Shown: positions 33,901-43,214, numbered from the stretch's first letter. The stretch is DNA of 64,000 nucleotides from Mycolicibacter kumamotonensis (GCF_002086285.1 NZ_MVHU01000007.1:62001-126000), one strand, 5' to 3'. Notes: a model not told the origin generated them from the sequence alone. Program-made: numbers and translations.

Positions 33901-34649
33901 AACACCTGCGGGGAGGCGACCGGCAGGTCGGCATACCAGTCGTAGAACGACGTCATCACGCCGCCGAGCATCTGAATGAACCGGGAGCCCGCGGCGAACG
34001 ACACCATCGACATCGCCGGAATGGGCGAGAAACCGGCGATCCGGTCGGGGCCGTGGGCCTTGATGGTGTGCACGTGCGCGGCCGCGATCATCTCGGTCGC
34101 TTCGGCCCAGGTCACCCGCACCAGCCCGCCCATCCCCCGGGCCTGCTGGTAGCGCCGGCGACGCTGCGGGTCGGCCTGGATATCCGCCCAGGCCAGCACC
34201 GGATCACCCAGGCGCGCCTTGGCCTCCCGGAACATCTCGACCAGCGGGCCCCGGGCGTAGGGATAGCGGATCCGGGTCGGCGAGTAGGAGTACCAGGAGA
34301 ACGAGGCGCCGCGCGGGCAGCCGCGGGGTTCGTATTCGGGCCGGTCCGGGCCGACCGAAGGGTAGTCGGTCGCCTGGTTCTCCCAGGTGATGATCCCGTC
34401 CTTGACGAAGATCTTCCACGAGCACGACCCGGTGCAGTTCACCCCGTGGGTGGACCGGACCACCTTGTCGTGACTCCAGCGGTCGCGGTAGAAGATGTCG
34501 GCGTCGCGGCCGCCCCGGCGGGTCACGGTGCGCAGATCCGCCGAGACCTCACCCGGCGTGAAGAACCGGCCGCTACGTTCCAGCAGCTCCTCGAGCGGAC
34601 CGCCGATATGGACCCCTGAGGGCGATGCGGGCGTCGTAGCGCGTGTCAT
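30924..34649 (-). CDS. narG: Respiratory nitrate reductase alpha subunit
   Basis: 1241-residue catalytic subunit that reduces nitrate to nitrite at a bis-molybdopterin guanine dinucleotide centre. The FS0 cluster ligands His68, Cys72, Cys76 and Cys111 keep the 4-4-35 spacing of E. coli NarG, and the molybdenum ligand Asp241 lies in WYADLPVASPQVFG. Only the short N-terminal stretch before these differs from enterobacterial proteins, and no Tat export signal is seen, as usual for cytoplasm-facing NarG. AAGGAG lies seven bases before the ATG. First gene of narGHJI-DUF732; the 150-base gap upstream to mutT2 should hold the promoter, but I could not identify a DosR-type box in it. Confidence 0.97.
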   Translation of the reverse strand: MTRATTPASPSGVHIGGPLEELLERSGRFFTPGEVSADLRTVTRRGGRDADIFYRDRWSHDKVVRSTHGVNCTGSCSWKIFVKDGIITWENQATDYPSVGPDRPEYEPRGCPRGASFSWYSYSPTRIRYPYARGPLVEMFREAKARLGDPVLAWADIQADPQRRRRYQQARGMGGLVRVTWAEATEMIAAAHVHTIKAHGPDRIAGFSPIPAMSMVSFAAGSRFIQMLGGVMTSFYDWYADLPVASPQVFGDQTDVPESGDWWDAAYLMMWGSNVPITRTPDAHWMAEVRYRGTKVVSVSPDYADNTKFADEWMPCAAGTDGALAMAMGHVILTECYVKQEVPFFTDYVRRYTDLPFLIKLEERDGELVPGKNLTAADLGQTVENAAFKPALIDEITDNVVVPHGSLGFRWGDEGMGKWNLDLGDVRPALTVLDPAAHNGHRRTALVSLPGFDAVDGHGTVVQRGVPVRQVGEHLVCTVFDLMLANYSVGRPGLPGEWPTGYDDGTAVNTPAWQEPITGVSAAQAIRVAREFAQNAVDSGGRSMIIMGSGICQWFHGDATYRAVLALLMLTGSMGRNGGGWAHYVGQEKVRPLTGWQTMAAGNDWSRPPRQVPGTSYWYAHTDQWRYDAYGADKLTTPVGRGRFDGKHTMDILASATAMGWSPFYPQFDKSSLDVADAAEAAGRDAGEYVAEQLASGELKLSVTDPDNPVNWPRVLTVWRANLIGASGKGGEYFLKHLLGTDASVVGEPPSGGVKPQTVRCDGDIPEGKLDLLMSIDFRMTSTTLMSDVVLPAATWYEKADLSSTDMHPYVHSFSAAIDPPWETRSDYDAFGAIARTFSGLAKKHLGVRSDVVLTAMLHDTADAMAYPEGTERDWLRTGETPVPGKTMPKVTVVERDYTAIHDKWQTLGPLVETLGLTTKGYTVFPHEEVEDLAARFGVMKSGAGEGRPALTTATRMADTVLALSGTTNGRIATEGFRELEKRTGQRLAHLSEGSEEKRITYADTQARPVPVITSPEWSGSETGGRRYAPFTINIECLKPFHTLTGRMHFYTAHDWIEELGEHMPVYRPPLDMVRLFDAPELGEVGDGIGITVRYLTPHSKWSFHSTYQDNLYMLSLSRGGPTMWMSPGDAAKIGVKDNDWIEAVNVNGVFVGRAIVSQRMPDGVVFVYHVQERTVDTPRAETNNKRGGTHNSLTRIRVKPSHLAGGYGQHAFAFNYLGPTGNQRDEVTVVRRRRSQEVRY

Positions 34650-34799
34650 CGGGGTTCTCCTTAGCGGGTCGCCGCACTCCGGCGGTTGAGTAGCGGGCCG
34701 GGACGTCGCAGCACGCTCATCTCAGCCCAAAATCCCAGCGTAGCGAGACATATCGCCGAACGACCCATTCCGTCGGCAGAATTTACAGAGCTGTTTCAC

Positions 34800-35192
34800 C
34801 TACAGTGCCCGAGCCAGCTCGATGAGCCAAGCTCGATCGGCAGGTACCCAGTCAACATCTGGCAAGTCCACAGCGGTCACCCAGCGAAGAGCCTGGTGGT
34901 CGTGCGGGCGGGGCTCACCGCGCGCCAGGCTGACCCGGTAGGCGCGCAAGGTCATGCCGGAGTCGAGTTCGACGTCGGCGCCGAGGCGCTCGCCCACCGT
35001 GATCGCCTCGGCGGCGAGGCCCAGCTCCTCGGCGAGCTCACGGGCCAGCGCGGCCGGTTCACTCTCGCCGGGCATGACTTTGCCGCCGGGCAGCTCCCAG
35101 CGTCCGGCCAACTCCGGCGGGCGGCGTCGCTGGGCGATCAGCACCGTCGGCCCGACGATCACGGCTCCGGCGACCACGATCTGGGTGGGCAT
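34800..35192 (-). CDS. mutT2: Nudix hydrolase MutT2
   Basis: 130-residue Nudix pyrophosphohydrolase; the M. tuberculosis ortholog (Rv1160) hydrolyses dCTP/5-methyl-dCTP and oxidised dNTPs. The Nudix box is intact and correctly spaced: GKVMPGESEPAALARELAEELG (GX5EX7REUXEEXGU) at about residues 37-58. Upstream of it ELAGRWELPGG is typical of MutT proteins. It is divergent from the pterin dehydratase gene with 33 bases between starts, and upstream of narG. Confidence 0.93.
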   Translation of the reverse strand: MPTQIVVAGAVIVGPTVLIAQRRRPPELAGRWELPGGKVMPGESEPAALARELAEELGLAAEAITVGERLGADVELDSGMTLRAYRVSLARGEPRPHDHQALRWVTAVDLPDVDWVPADRAWLIELARAL

Positions 35193-35225
35193 GGCGTGTG
35201 AGGCTATACCGTCCTACCGTCGGGT

Positions 35226-35510
35226 ATGGCTTTGTTGACCGATGACCAGGTGGACTCCGCGCTGAGCGGTATCGACGGCTGGGAGCGGGCCGACGGTGCA
35301 CTGCGCCGCTCGGTCACATTCCCCTCGTTTCTGGCCGGTATCGACGCGGTGCGGCGGGTCGCCGAGCGCGCCGAGGCTGCGGATCACCATCCCGATATCG
35401 ACATTCGCTGGCGCACAGTGACATTCGCGCTGGTGACGCACTCCGAGGGCGGCATCACCGAGAAGGACCTGGCGATGGCGGGCGAGATCAACCGGATTCT
35501 GGCGAGCTGA
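35226..35510 (+). CDS. 4a-hydroxytetrahydrobiopterin dehydratase (pterin-4a-carbinolamine dehydratase)
   Basis: 94-residue PCD/DCoH family enzyme. The signature histidines are in [31 protein letters not shown], with HH-P-D and the later His of VTHSEGG. Length is typical. It corresponds by position to Rv1159A of M. tuberculosis. It is divergent from mutT2, and its 3' end overlaps the 3' end of pimE on the other strand by 23 bases. Since aromatic amino acid hydroxylases are rare in mycobacteria, the physiological substrate (perhaps a molybdopterin-related or other pterin) is uncertain. Confidence 0.9.
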   Translation: MALLTDDQVDSALSGIDGWERADGALRRSVTFPSFLAGIDAVRRVAERAEAADHHPDIDIRWRTVTFALVTHSEGGITEKDLAMAGEINRILAS

Positions 35511-36774
35511 CTCTCGTGGTGGCCATCCAGGCCAGGGTGGCCAGCGCGCCGACGATGTAGACCAGGCCGGCCCACGCCAGGTACCACGGCCTGCCGTTCT
35601 GCCAGATGGTCGGTTGGGCGAAACTCAGCAGCCACGGCACCCCGATGAGGGTCAGCGCCAGCCAGCCCCAGCCCAGCAGCCGGGCGCCCCGGCGGTCCGC
35701 GTGCGGGCCGTGCAGCAGCCAGATCATCAGCGGCACCAACCACACCCAGTGGTGGGTCCAGGAGATCGGCGACGCCAACAGGCCGAACAGCTCCACCACC
35801 AGCAGCAGGCCGAGCGGGTCGGGCCGGGCGGGGTCGCTGCTCAGTGCGCGCCAGGCCAGCAGGGCCAGCACCGCGGTGACGGCCACCGCGATCAGCACGA
35901 GCGGACCGTAGCCCGCGTCATGTCCGAGGATGCGGGAGATCCCGCCCCGCCAGGACTGGTTGAACGAGGTACCGATCGGACCCACCCGGTGCGCGTCGCC
36001 GAGCAGCTCGGTGAAGTAGCGACGGGCCTGGTCACCGCTGGCCCACACCGATACCGCGACGGTGCCGGCGAAGGCCACCGCCGAGAAGCCGGCGGCGGCC
36101 CAGCGCCGTGCGCCGGCCAGGTAGACCCCGGCGATCGCCGGGGTCAGCTTCACCCCGGCGGCCAGGCCGACCAAAAGCCCCGACACCCACCAGCGGCTGC
36201 TGTAGACCGCATAGAGCACCGCCAGCACCAGGATCACGTTGATCTGGCCGTAGTCGAAGGTGCTGCGCAGGGGTTCGGTCCAGATCCCGACCGCCGTCCA
36301 CAACATCGCCACCCGGCGCCCGGCGGTGGCCGATACGCCCAGCAGTCGCTGGCTGAGCCGGACCACGCCGTACAGGGCGGCCATGGTGCCGACCTGCCAG
36401 ACGAAGGCGACCAGTCCGAACGGCAGCAGATGCAGCGGATAGAACACCACCGCGGCGAACGGCGGATAGGTGAACGGCAGCGGGAAATCGGGCGTCTGGT
36501 CGGCGTAGACGTAGTCATACAGCGCGCCGGGCCTGCCCAGGGCGGCCGCACCGCTGATGTAGACGTGCAGGTCGACGAAGTTGGCACCGCGCGGGGTCAG
36601 ATAGGTCCAGGCGATCCGCGCCACGATGCTGACCGCCAGCAGCAGCGGGGCCGAGGCGGTCACTCGGTTCGTCCATGAACGCGCGGCCGGGGAGTCGAGG
36701 GTGGTGTCTACCGGCACGACTGTAGCGAACGGCCGGCGGATCACCGTCGCGGTTCGGGTCCGTAACGGTTCCAT
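35488..36774 (-). CDS. pimE: Polyprenol-phosphate-mannose alpha-1,2-mannosyltransferase PimE
   Basis: 428-residue integral membrane glycosyltransferase of the GT-C/GT87 type that adds the fifth mannose to phosphatidylinositol mannosides. About eleven hydrophobic helices are visible. The catalytic Asp is Asp68 in [12 protein letters not shown], in the first extracytoplasmic loop, as in M. tuberculosis PimE (Rv1159). Other matching segments are [34 protein letters not shown] and [23 protein letters not shown]. LpqW, its functional partner in M. smegmatis, is encoded in the same window. Confidence 0.95.
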   Translation of the reverse strand: MEPLRTRTATVIRRPFATVVPVDTTLDSPAARSWTNRVTASAPLLLAVSIVARIAWTYLTPRGANFVDLHVYISGAAALGRPGALYDYVYADQTPDFPLPFTYPPFAAVVFYPLHLLPFGLVAFVWQVGTMAALYGVVRLSQRLLGVSATAGRRVAMLWTAVGIWTEPLRSTFDYGQINVILVLAVLYAVYSSRWWVSGLLVGLAAGVKLTPAIAGVYLAGARRWAAAGFSAVAFAGTVAVSVWASGDQARRYFTELLGDAHRVGPIGTSFNQSWRGGISRILGHDAGYGPLVLIAVAVTAVLALLAWRALSSDPARPDPLGLLLVVELFGLLASPISWTHHWVWLVPLMIWLLHGPHADRRGARLLGWGWLALTLIGVPWLLSFAQPTIWQNGRPWYLAWAGLVYIVGALATLAWMATTRVSSPESG

Positions 36775-36860
36775 AAATCACACACGTGTCACTTGAGCCT
36801 CACCAGTAACAGGCTAGCTTCGGATTTCGTAGCAGCCACCGCCGAGGAATTGGGGAACTC

Positions 36861-37847
36861 ATGTCGCGCCTGAAGACGCTGTTCAGCACCACCACGGCGA
36901 CCGTCGCAGTCGGCTCGTCGGCCGCGCTGATCTTCGGCGGTCTCGGCGCGGTGGCCGCAGCAGACCCGGCCGTGCCGGCCCTGCCGCTGCCGACCGCCGG
37001 CTTCCCCGGTCTGCCGGCCCTCGAGCAGTTGAGCCCGGTGATCCAGCAGGCGGCCGCCGACCCGGCCGGGGCCACCTCACTGCTGGCCGCGGCCGCCGCC
37101 GCGTTCGCCGGAAACTCCGCAGCGCCCGCCGGTTCCCGGCAGGTGGCCGACTCGGTGGCCCAGTTCGTGCAGTCGCCGCCGGAAGCGCCGGCCGTGCTGC
37201 CCAGCGAGCATGTGCCGACGGCCGGATCGGCGCCGGGCTTGGTGGCCCACCTGCCCAGCGGGGTCGACCCCGCCAAATCGGTGGGACCGATTGCGCAGGC
37301 CGCGCCGAGCGCCCCGGAAGCCGTCCCGGCCCCGCCCGAGGCCGCCGCCGTTGCCGCACCGCCGGCCGAAGCCGTCCCGGCCGAGACCCCGGCACCCGAG
37401 GCGACCCCGGCCGCCGCCAACCCCGGATTCGGCCCGGACGCCCCGCCGACCCAGGACTTCATGTACCCGTCCATCGGCCAGAACTGCCTGGCCGACGGTG
37501 GCAACGTCATCGCCACCGCGCTGTCGGTGGCCGGCCCGGCCAGCATTCCCACGCCCGGCCCCAAGGCGGGCCAGACCGCCTACGTCTTCACCGCCGTCGG
37601 CACCCCCGGCCCGGCCGAGACCCAGAAGCTGCCGCTGAACGTCACCTGGGTGAACCTGACCACCGGCAAGTCCGGCAGCGCCACCCTGCAGCCGCGCAGC
37701 GACATCAACGCCGACGGGCCGACGACGCTGACCGCGATCGTCGACACCGGCTCGGGCAGCATCATGTCGACGATCTTCGGTCAGGTCAGCACCAAGGACC
37801 ACCAGTGCAATTTCCTGCCCACCATCGGTTCGACAGTGGTGCCCTGA
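36861..37847 (+). CDS. Secreted Ala/Pro-rich protein (Rv1157c/Rv1158c-like)
   Basis: 328 residues, with GGGGA just before the ATG. A signal peptide (residues 1-34, cleaved near AVAAADP) leads into an Ala/Pro-rich, low-complexity region (about 35-190) and then a compact C-terminal domain with two Cys (GQNCLADG and HQCNFLPT) that probably form a disulfide. The C-terminal part reads as a beta-rich domain (AYVFTAVGTPGPAETQKLPLNVTWVNLTTGKSG). By position and composition it matches the Ala/Pro-rich proteins Rv1157c/Rv1158c. Function unknown; probably cell-envelope associated. It is divergent from pimE and convergent with a DUF1059 gene. Confidence 0.82.
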   Translation: MSRLKTLFSTTTATVAVGSSAALIFGGLGAVAAADPAVPALPLPTAGFPGLPALEQLSPVIQQAAADPAGATSLLAAAAAAFAGNSAAPAGSRQVADSVAQFVQSPPEAPAVLPSEHVPTAGSAPGLVAHLPSGVDPAKSVGPIAQAAPSAPEAVPAPPEAAAVAAPPAEAVPAETPAPEATPAAANPGFGPDAPPTQDFMYPSIGQNCLADGGNVIATALSVAGPASIPTPGPKAGQTAYVFTAVGTPGPAETQKLPLNVTWVNLTTGKSGSATLQPRSDINADGPTTLTAIVDTGSGSIMSTIFGQVSTKDHQCNFLPTIGSTVVP

Positions 37848-37851
37848 GGCG

Positions 37852-37998
37852 TCAGTAAGCCATGAACAAGATCGCGTCCCGGTCATAGCTCATACCGGGG
37901 TGCGCATCCGCGAGATGCTTCTGCGTCAAGTCGACCAGGTCGTCCTCGTCCTTGCCGACGATGGCCTCGCCGCACGGGCAGTTCAGATGCGTCTTCAT
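37852..37998 (-). CDS. Small DUF1059 protein
   Basis: 48 residues from ATG 37998: begins MKTHLNCPCGEAIVGKDEDD and ends DRDAILFMAY. The CPCGE motif with the later QKHLADAHP (Cys and His) is the DUF1059 pattern and suggests metal binding. Its ATG overlaps the TGA of the DNA glycosylase-like gene (ATGA), so the two are coupled. It converges on the Ala/Pro-rich protein gene with four bases between stops. Role unknown. Confidence 0.85.
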   Translation of the reverse strand: MKTHLNCPCGEAIVGKDEDDLVDLTQKHLADAHPGMSYDRDAILFMAY

Positions 37999-38594
37999 GT
38001 CGCCGCCTTTCCCTTGCTCTCCCGGGCTTGTTTCGCAGCCTGTTTCTGGGCCTTCTTGGTGGACCGTACCCGGTGCAGCGACGCCGTATCGACGACGTCG
38101 GCGATCGACAGGTGGGTTCCGGCGCCGCCGTAGGCTCCGGCGGCCTCCCGCCATCCCGGCGGTGTCACGCCGTACTGCTTGCCGAGCAAGGCCACGAAGA
38201 TCCGCGCCTTCTGCTCACCGAAGCCGGGCAGTGCCTTGAGCCGCTGGTACACCTGCGCCCCATCGGGGTCACCGGCCGTCCACAGCGCGGCCGTGTCACC
38301 GCCGTACTGGTCGACCACGGCCCGCGCCAAAGCCTGGATCCGGCCCGCCATCGATCCCGGAAAACGGTGCACCGCAGGCTTTTCCGCACACAGAGCGGCG
38401 AACTCCTCGGGGTCGCGGGCGGCGATCTCATGCGGGTCCAGCCCGCCCATCCGGTCGGCGATCTTCCTCGGCCCGGCGAACGCGACCTCCATCGGCACCT
38501 GTTGGTCGAGCAGCATCCCGACGAGTAGCGCGAACGGGTCGGCGCTCAGCAACTCATCCGCCGGCGGATCCCCCACCAGCTGCAACTTCGGCAC
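37995..38594 (-). CDS. HhH-GPD family DNA base excision repair protein (Rv1156-like)
   Basis: 199 residues. The helix-hairpin-helix is seen at LKALPGFGEQKARIFVALLG and the preceding part (FALLVGMLLDQQVPMEVAFAGPRKIADRMG) matches the HhH-GPD fold of DNA glycosylases. The usual catalytic Asp of the superfamily, about 18-20 residues after the hairpin, is not obvious; a Trp/Gly-rich segment (PPGWREAAGAYGG) is found there instead, so glycosylase activity is not certain. The C-terminus is a Lys-rich tail (STKKAQKQAAKQARESKGKA) fit for DNA contact. It corresponds by position to Rv1156. Coupled to the DUF1059 gene. Confidence 0.85.
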   Translation of the reverse strand: MPKLQLVGDPPADELLSADPFALLVGMLLDQQVPMEVAFAGPRKIADRMGGLDPHEIAARDPEEFAALCAEKPAVHRFPGSMAGRIQALARAVVDQYGGDTAALWTAGDPDGAQVYQRLKALPGFGEQKARIFVALLGKQYGVTPPGWREAAGAYGGAGTHLSIADVVDTASLHRVRSTKKAQKQAAKQARESKGKAAT

Positions 38595-38727
38595 CCGGTC
38601 AGTCTAGAACGACCCGCACCGGTTGCGTGGGGTCATCCACCCGGCCGAATCGGTGGCGTTGATCTGTGTCGGTGCCGTGTGCAACCGTGTAATCGACAAC
38701 CGGGCGTGCGCATCTCAGGAGACAGGC

Positions 38728-39024
38728 ATGAAACGTGTAGTGGCGGCACTGATCGCAGCGACGGTTACCGCTGTCGCCTTGGCGGCCACGGCCGGTGCGA
38801 TACCCGACCAGGGCACACCGGAATTCGACACCTACATGCAGGGTCTGGAACGCAACGGGTTCAACCTCAATCCCGACACCGCGTGGCGCGTCGCGCACCA
38901 GGCGTGTGAGGGCGGCCTTCCCGGACTGATCGGCTGGGAGCTGGTTGCTCAGGGGGTCGTCGGCCCCGGGGCGGACCAGCGGTTGATGGACGTGGCCCGG
39001 AAGTACGCCTGCCCGGTGCAGTGA
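38728..39024 (+). CDS. Secreted DUF732 protein
   Basis: 98 residues from ATG 38728, preceded by AGGAGA at seven bases. Signal peptide MKRVVAALIAATVTAVALAATAGA, then a DUF732-type domain: TPEFDTYMQGLERNGFNLNPDTAWRVAHQACEGG and ARKYACPVQ, with the two Cys expected to pair. It ends at 39024, immediately adjacent to the opposite-strand stop of the DUF5302 gene. It is the second DUF732 protein in this window. Function unknown. Confidence 0.87.
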   Translation: MKRVVAALIAATVTAVALAATAGAIPDQGTPEFDTYMQGLERNGFNLNPDTAWRVAHQACEGGLPGLIGWELVAQGVVGPGADQRLMDVARKYACPVQ

Positions 39025-39198
39025 TCAGCCGCTCTTGCGACGAAACTCGCGACGGCTCTCCAGCGGGCCGTGCGATCTCGCCTGCTTGGCGCCGGCGTCC
39101 TTGTGGGCGGAGCCACCCGCCGACTTCGCCTTCTTGCGCTCCAGGGCCTCCCGGAACTTGCGCTTGTTTTCGTCGGCGGCGGAATCTGATTCGGGCAT
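39025..39198 (-). CDS. DUF5302 small basic protein
   Basis: 57 residues, ATG 39198, TGA at 39025-39027. It begins MPESDSAADENKRKFREALE and ends PLESRREFRRKSG, which is the DUF5302 pattern (KRKFREALERKKA near the N-terminus and a RREFRRKSG tail). It is highly charged and rich in Lys/Arg/Ala/Ser, with no Cys or hydrophobic core, so probably disordered or nucleic-acid associated. Its stop abuts the DUF732 stop on the other strand. Confidence 0.85.
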   Translation of the reverse strand: MPESDSAADENKRKFREALERKKAKSAGGSAHKDAGAKQARSHGPLESRREFRRKSG

Positions 39199-39263
39199 GA
39201 CTGGAGCCTAGCCGCGATGGCGAGGCCGGCGCAGCCGGTCGCCGCGGATCGGCGCCCGCGGCC

Positions 39264-40281
<1,018 letters not shown>

Positions 40282-40305
40282 GCCGCCGCCGGTAAAGTCG
40301 CACGG

Positions 40306-41127
40306 GTGAGCCAGGCAGAGAAAGTCACCCTGACCGGGGTCTCCGAGACCGCGTTACTGACATTGAACGCCCGGGCGACCGAGGCGCGTCGCCCCGACCG
40401 GATCATCGACGATCCGATGGCGGTCCGGCTGGCGGATTCGATCGACTACGACTTCGCGAAGTTCGGTTCGACCCGCCAGGACATCGCGGTGCGCGCGCTG
40501 GCCATCGACACCGAGGCCCTGCGCTTCCTCCGGCAGCACCCGACGGGCACGGTGGTCGCACTGGCCGAGGGGTTGCAGACCAGCTTCTGGCGGCTCAGCG
40601 AAGCCGTCCCGGATCCGCAATTCCGTTGGCTCACCGTGGATCTACCCGCGATCATCGAGATCCGCGAACGCCTGCTGCCGGCGGCACCACGGATCTCGGT
40701 CTGCGCCCAGTCCGCACTGGACTACAGCTGGATGGACCGGGTCGATACCTCCGACGGGGTTTTCATCACCGCCGAGGGACTGCTGATGTACCTGCAGCCC
40801 GAGCAGTCCCTGGGCCTCATCGCCGAGTGCGCCCGGCGTTTTCCGGGCGGCCGCATGATCTTCGACCTCCCTCCGGCGTGGATCGGCTGGCTGATCCGCC
40901 ACGGCGTGCCGACCTCGCTGCGCTATCGGGCGCCGGCGATGCCGTTCACCCTGTCCGCCGCCGAGTCCACCAAGCTGGTGGACACCGTGCCCGGTGTCCG
41001 GGCCGTGCACGACCTGCAGCCGCCGCGGGGCCGCGGGCTGCTGTTCAACACCGTGCTCCCGGCCGCCTACCGGCTGCGGTTCCTCGCCGACGCGCGCCCG
41101 TCGCTGACCCTGCTGGAATTCGGTTAG
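40306..41127 (+). CDS. omt: LCM-family SAM-dependent methyltransferase (Rv1153c-type Omt)
   Basis: 273 residues from GTG 40306. It belongs to the leucine carboxyl methyltransferase-like family that is expanded in mycobacteria: [31 protein letters not shown] at the N-terminus, [15 protein letters not shown] (the place of the glycine-rich SAM motif), [16 protein letters not shown] and [14 protein letters not shown]. In the second motif the usual GxG is weakened (LAEGLQT). It corresponds to Rv1153c, annotated omt. Substrate unknown. Its stop overlaps the end of the GntR gene on the other strand by four bases. Confidence 0.88.
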   Translation: MSQAEKVTLTGVSETALLTLNARATEARRPDRIIDDPMAVRLADSIDYDFAKFGSTRQDIAVRALAIDTEALRFLRQHPTGTVVALAEGLQTSFWRLSEAVPDPQFRWLTVDLPAIIEIRERLLPAAPRISVCAQSALDYSWMDRVDTSDGVFITAEGLLMYLQPEQSLGLIAECARRFPGGRMIFDLPPAWIGWLIRHGVPTSLRYRAPAMPFTLSAAESTKLVDTVPGVRAVHDLQPPRGRGLLFNTVLPAAYRLRFLADARPSLTLLEFG

Positions 41128-41507
41128 GAGCCGATCACCGCGGCGTTGCCGAAGGCCGCGTCGAGATAACGCAGCGCGTCGGCCTTGCCCAGGCCGACGG
41201 CGCGGGCCGCCGCGACGAAGGCTGCCGCCGCCGCCGTCATCGCCGCATCGGCCGGATCGCTGCTGGCCACGAAAGTGCCGAACCGTCCGCGGGTTTCGAC
41301 GATCCCGGCGGCCTCAAGCTCCCGGTAGGCCCGCGCTACCGTGTTGACCGCCAGGCCCAGCTGACCGGCCAGCTCGCGCACCGTCGGCAGTCTGGTTCCC
41401 GCCGGCAGGGCCCCCTCGCGGACCGCCTCGATCATCCGGGTGCGGACCTGCTCGAACAACGGCGTGTCCGGTTGCGCGTCGATCCTCAGCAGCTCCGTGA
41501 AGTCCAT
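41124..41507 (-). CDS. GntR family regulator, YtrA type (Rv1152-like)
   Basis: 127 residues. N-terminal winged helix: [66 protein letters not shown], the standard GntR form. The C-terminal tail of about 50 residues is short and helical, as in the YtrA subfamily. It is divergent from cobB with 28 bases between the starts, so one regulator-bound site could control both. It corresponds by position to Rv1152. Confidence 0.92.
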   Translation of the reverse strand: MDFTELLRIDAQPDTPLFEQVRTRMIEAVREGALPAGTRLPTVRELAGQLGLAVNTVARAYRELEAAGIVETRGRFGTFVASSDPADAAMTAAAAAFVAAARAVGLGKADALRYLDAAFGNAAVIGS

Positions 41508-41535
41508 CGGCCCAGTATCCCGCTATGTTGGTGGC

Positions 41536-42249
41536 GTGCAGGTGGCGGTGTTCAGCGGCGCGGGGATCTCAGCCGAGAGCGGGGTCCCCACCTTCCGTGA
41601 CGACGCGACGGGGCTGTGGGCACGCTTCGACCCCTATGAGGTATCCAGCATCGACGGCTGGCACCGGAACCCCGAACTGATCTGGGGCTGGTATCTGTGG
41701 CGCCACCATCTGGCCAGCCGGGTCGGCCCCAATGCCGGGCATCGCGCGGTCGCGGACTGGGAGCGGTACGCCGACGTCCACGTCATCACCCAGAACGTCG
41801 ACAATCTGCACGAGCGTGGCGGCAGCTCAACGGTTCACCATCTGCACGGCAGCATGTTCAAATTCCGTTGCGCGGACTGCGATCACCCCTACACCGAAAG
41901 ACTGCCGGAGATGGCGGAGCCGCAGCTGGAAGTGGCTCCGCCGGTGTGCGGCTGCGGCGGTTTGATCCGTCCCGACATCGTCTGGTTCGGCGAGAACCTG
42001 CCCGAGGAGCCGTGGAACGCCGCGGTCGAGGCCATCGGCGCCGCCGACGTGCTGGTTGTGGTGGGCACCTCCGCGGTGGTCTACCCGGCGGCCAGCCTGC
42101 CCGAGCTGGCGTTGGAGCAGGGCAAGATCGTCATCGAGGTCAATCCCGAGCCGACGCCGCTGTCGGCCAGGGCGACGGTGAGCGTGCGCGACACCGCGTC
42201 GGCGGCATTGCCGGGGCTGCTCCAGCGGCTGCCCACCCTGTTGGGCTAG
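41536..42249 (+). CDS. cobB: NAD-dependent protein deacylase (sirtuin)
   Basis: 237 residues from GTG 41536, matching Rv1151c. NAD-binding [14 protein letters not shown] at residues 8-21, QNVDNLH at about residue 88, the catalytic His in VHHLHGSMF near residue 106, and a zinc site CADC...CGCGG. The Ala-Tyr-Arg type substrate residues of class III sirtuins are seen in the [11 protein letters not shown] region, which suggests desuccinylase/deacetylase activity. It is the single sirtuin in M. tuberculosis and deacetylates acetyl-CoA synthetase among others. Confidence 0.94.
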   Translation: MQVAVFSGAGISAESGVPTFRDDATGLWARFDPYEVSSIDGWHRNPELIWGWYLWRHHLASRVGPNAGHRAVADWERYADVHVITQNVDNLHERGGSSTVHHLHGSMFKFRCADCDHPYTERLPEMAEPQLEVAPPVCGCGGLIRPDIVWFGENLPEEPWNAAVEAIGAADVLVVVGTSAVVYPAASLPELALEQGKIVIEVNPEPTPLSARATVSVRDTASAALPGLLQRLPTLLG

Positions 42250-42255
42250 CGAGGC

Positions 42256-42894
42256 TCAGGCCGGGCGGCGGGCGCGACCCAACGCGAACTCGGAAACCGG
42301 CAGCGGCACCCACGCCGGGAACTGGTGCCCGCGCCGCGCCGTCGCGACGGTGAAGCCGGCATCGGTGATCATCTGCTCGGTATCGCGGTGGGTATGACAA
42401 TTCCCGAACAGCTTCGGCCAGAACGTGGCGTCGGCCAGGCGCTGCAGCCCACCGTGCGCCCCACCGCTGGCGACATGTTCGAAGTAGCGCAGCTCCCCGC
42501 CTGGTTTGAGCAAGGTGAACAGCCGGTGCAGCACTTCACGGGGCTGGTCCACCGAGCACAACACCAGCGAGCAGACGATCGCGTCGAACGGTTCGCCGGC
42601 ATCCAGCGCCTCGACGGTGCTCGCCACGACCGTCACCGGCACCGGCGCGACCGCCGCCGCGTCGCCGGCAGCCGCCCGCAGCCGCGATTCCGGCTCGGGG
42701 GCGACGACCTCGGTGACGGTCTCGGGGTAGAACGCGAAGTTGCTTCCGGTGCCGGCGCCGACCTCCAGCACCCGGCCGGACAGATCTTCCAGATTCTCCC
42801 GGCGCCGGTCGCGCAGCCAGTCGGTCTCGCGGCTCGACATGAACGTCCAGATCCGGGCGAACAGCGGATTGTCCAGGGTCGCGGGTGAGGCCAT
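42256..42894 (-). CDS. Class I SAM-dependent methyltransferase
   Basis: 212 residues from ATG 42894. Motif I VLEVGAGTGSNFAFYP at about residues 42-57, motif II EPESRLR region, FDAIVCSLVLCSVDQP and the post-III segment LLKPGGELRYFEHVASG place it in the Methyltransf_11 (UbiE/phosphatidylethanolamine methyltransferase-like) group. The C-terminal FGNCHTHRDTEQMITDAGFTV is typical of small mycobacterial members. Substrate unknown. It ends six bases from the cobB stop (convergent). Confidence 0.87.
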   Translation of the reverse strand: MASPATLDNPLFARIWTFMSSRETDWLRDRRRENLEDLSGRVLEVGAGTGSNFAFYPETVTEVVAPEPESRLRAAAGDAAAVAPVPVTVVASTVEALDAGEPFDAIVCSLVLCSVDQPREVLHRLFTLLKPGGELRYFEHVASGGAHGGLQRLADATFWPKLFGNCHTHRDTEQMITDAGFTVATARRGHQFPAWVPLPVSEFALGRARRPA

Positions 42895-42981
42895 GAGGCC
42901 ACCTTAGCGGTACCAGAAATCTCCGAGCGCACCGTCAGTCAGCCAATGAGGCCGGTCTCAGCCGAAAAGTCCGGCAAAAGC

Positions 42982-42993
42982 TACCGGCCGGTA
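42982..42993. promoter_or_regulatory. 12-base palindrome in divergent gap
   Basis: TACCGGCCGGTA, a perfect palindrome 88 bases upstream of the methyltransferase ATG (42894, minus) and 66 bases before the possible small ORF at 43060 (plus). It is the only symmetrical site in this stretch. A regulator binding here is a guess; chance occurrence in GC-rich DNA is possible. Confidence 0.3.
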
Positions 42994-43059
42994 AGATTGC
43001 CACCATTTCCCGAATCGTGACTCAAAGATCCCTTAATAGTGACCCATAGGCTCAGTGTC

Positions 43060-43185
43060 ATGTGGATCGACGACTCAAGTGCCGACGTCATCAAGGTCGA
43101 CTTCGAGGCCCTGTACCACGGCGATGTCCTGGTCGAGGGTGATACTTCGGAGCAGCTTGACGACTGGCACCCGCTGGCCAGTTGA
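43060..43185 (+). CDS. Possible 41-residue acidic small protein
   Basis: ATG 43060, TGA ending at 43185. It begins MWIDDSSADVIKVDFEALYH and ends LDDWHPLAS, with eleven Asp/Glu and a single Lys. No family is recognised. Support comes from a perfect 8-base-pair stem with TTT starting seven bases after the stop, which looks like its terminator, and from codon positions that favour G/C at third place. The ribosome site is weak (only AGG about ten bases upstream). It stands alone in a 560-base gap. Confidence 0.4.
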   Translation: MWIDDSSADVIKVDFEALYHGDVLVEGDTSEQLDDWHPLAS

Positions 43186-43191
43186 TTGATC

Positions 43192-43214
43192 GGCGCCGCG
43201 GCAGCGGCGCCTTT
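43192..43214 (+). terminator. Stem-loop terminator after small ORF
   Basis: Perfect stem GGCGCCGC / GCGGCGCC (8 base pairs) with loop GGCA, followed by TTT. It starts seven bases after the stop codon of the 41-residue ORF. The short T run fits mycobacterial intrinsic terminators, which often lack long U tracts. Confidence 0.55.

Noticed and set aside
31017..34619. 1200-residue plus-strand open frame
   Set aside because: Antisense to narG; the minus-strand frame has all the molybdoenzyme motifs, whereas this one is low-complexity and unrelated to any family.
34650..34799. DosR-type or FNR-type box upstream of narG
   Set aside because: Looked for GGGACT-type and TTGAT-type palindromes; none was clear in this gap.
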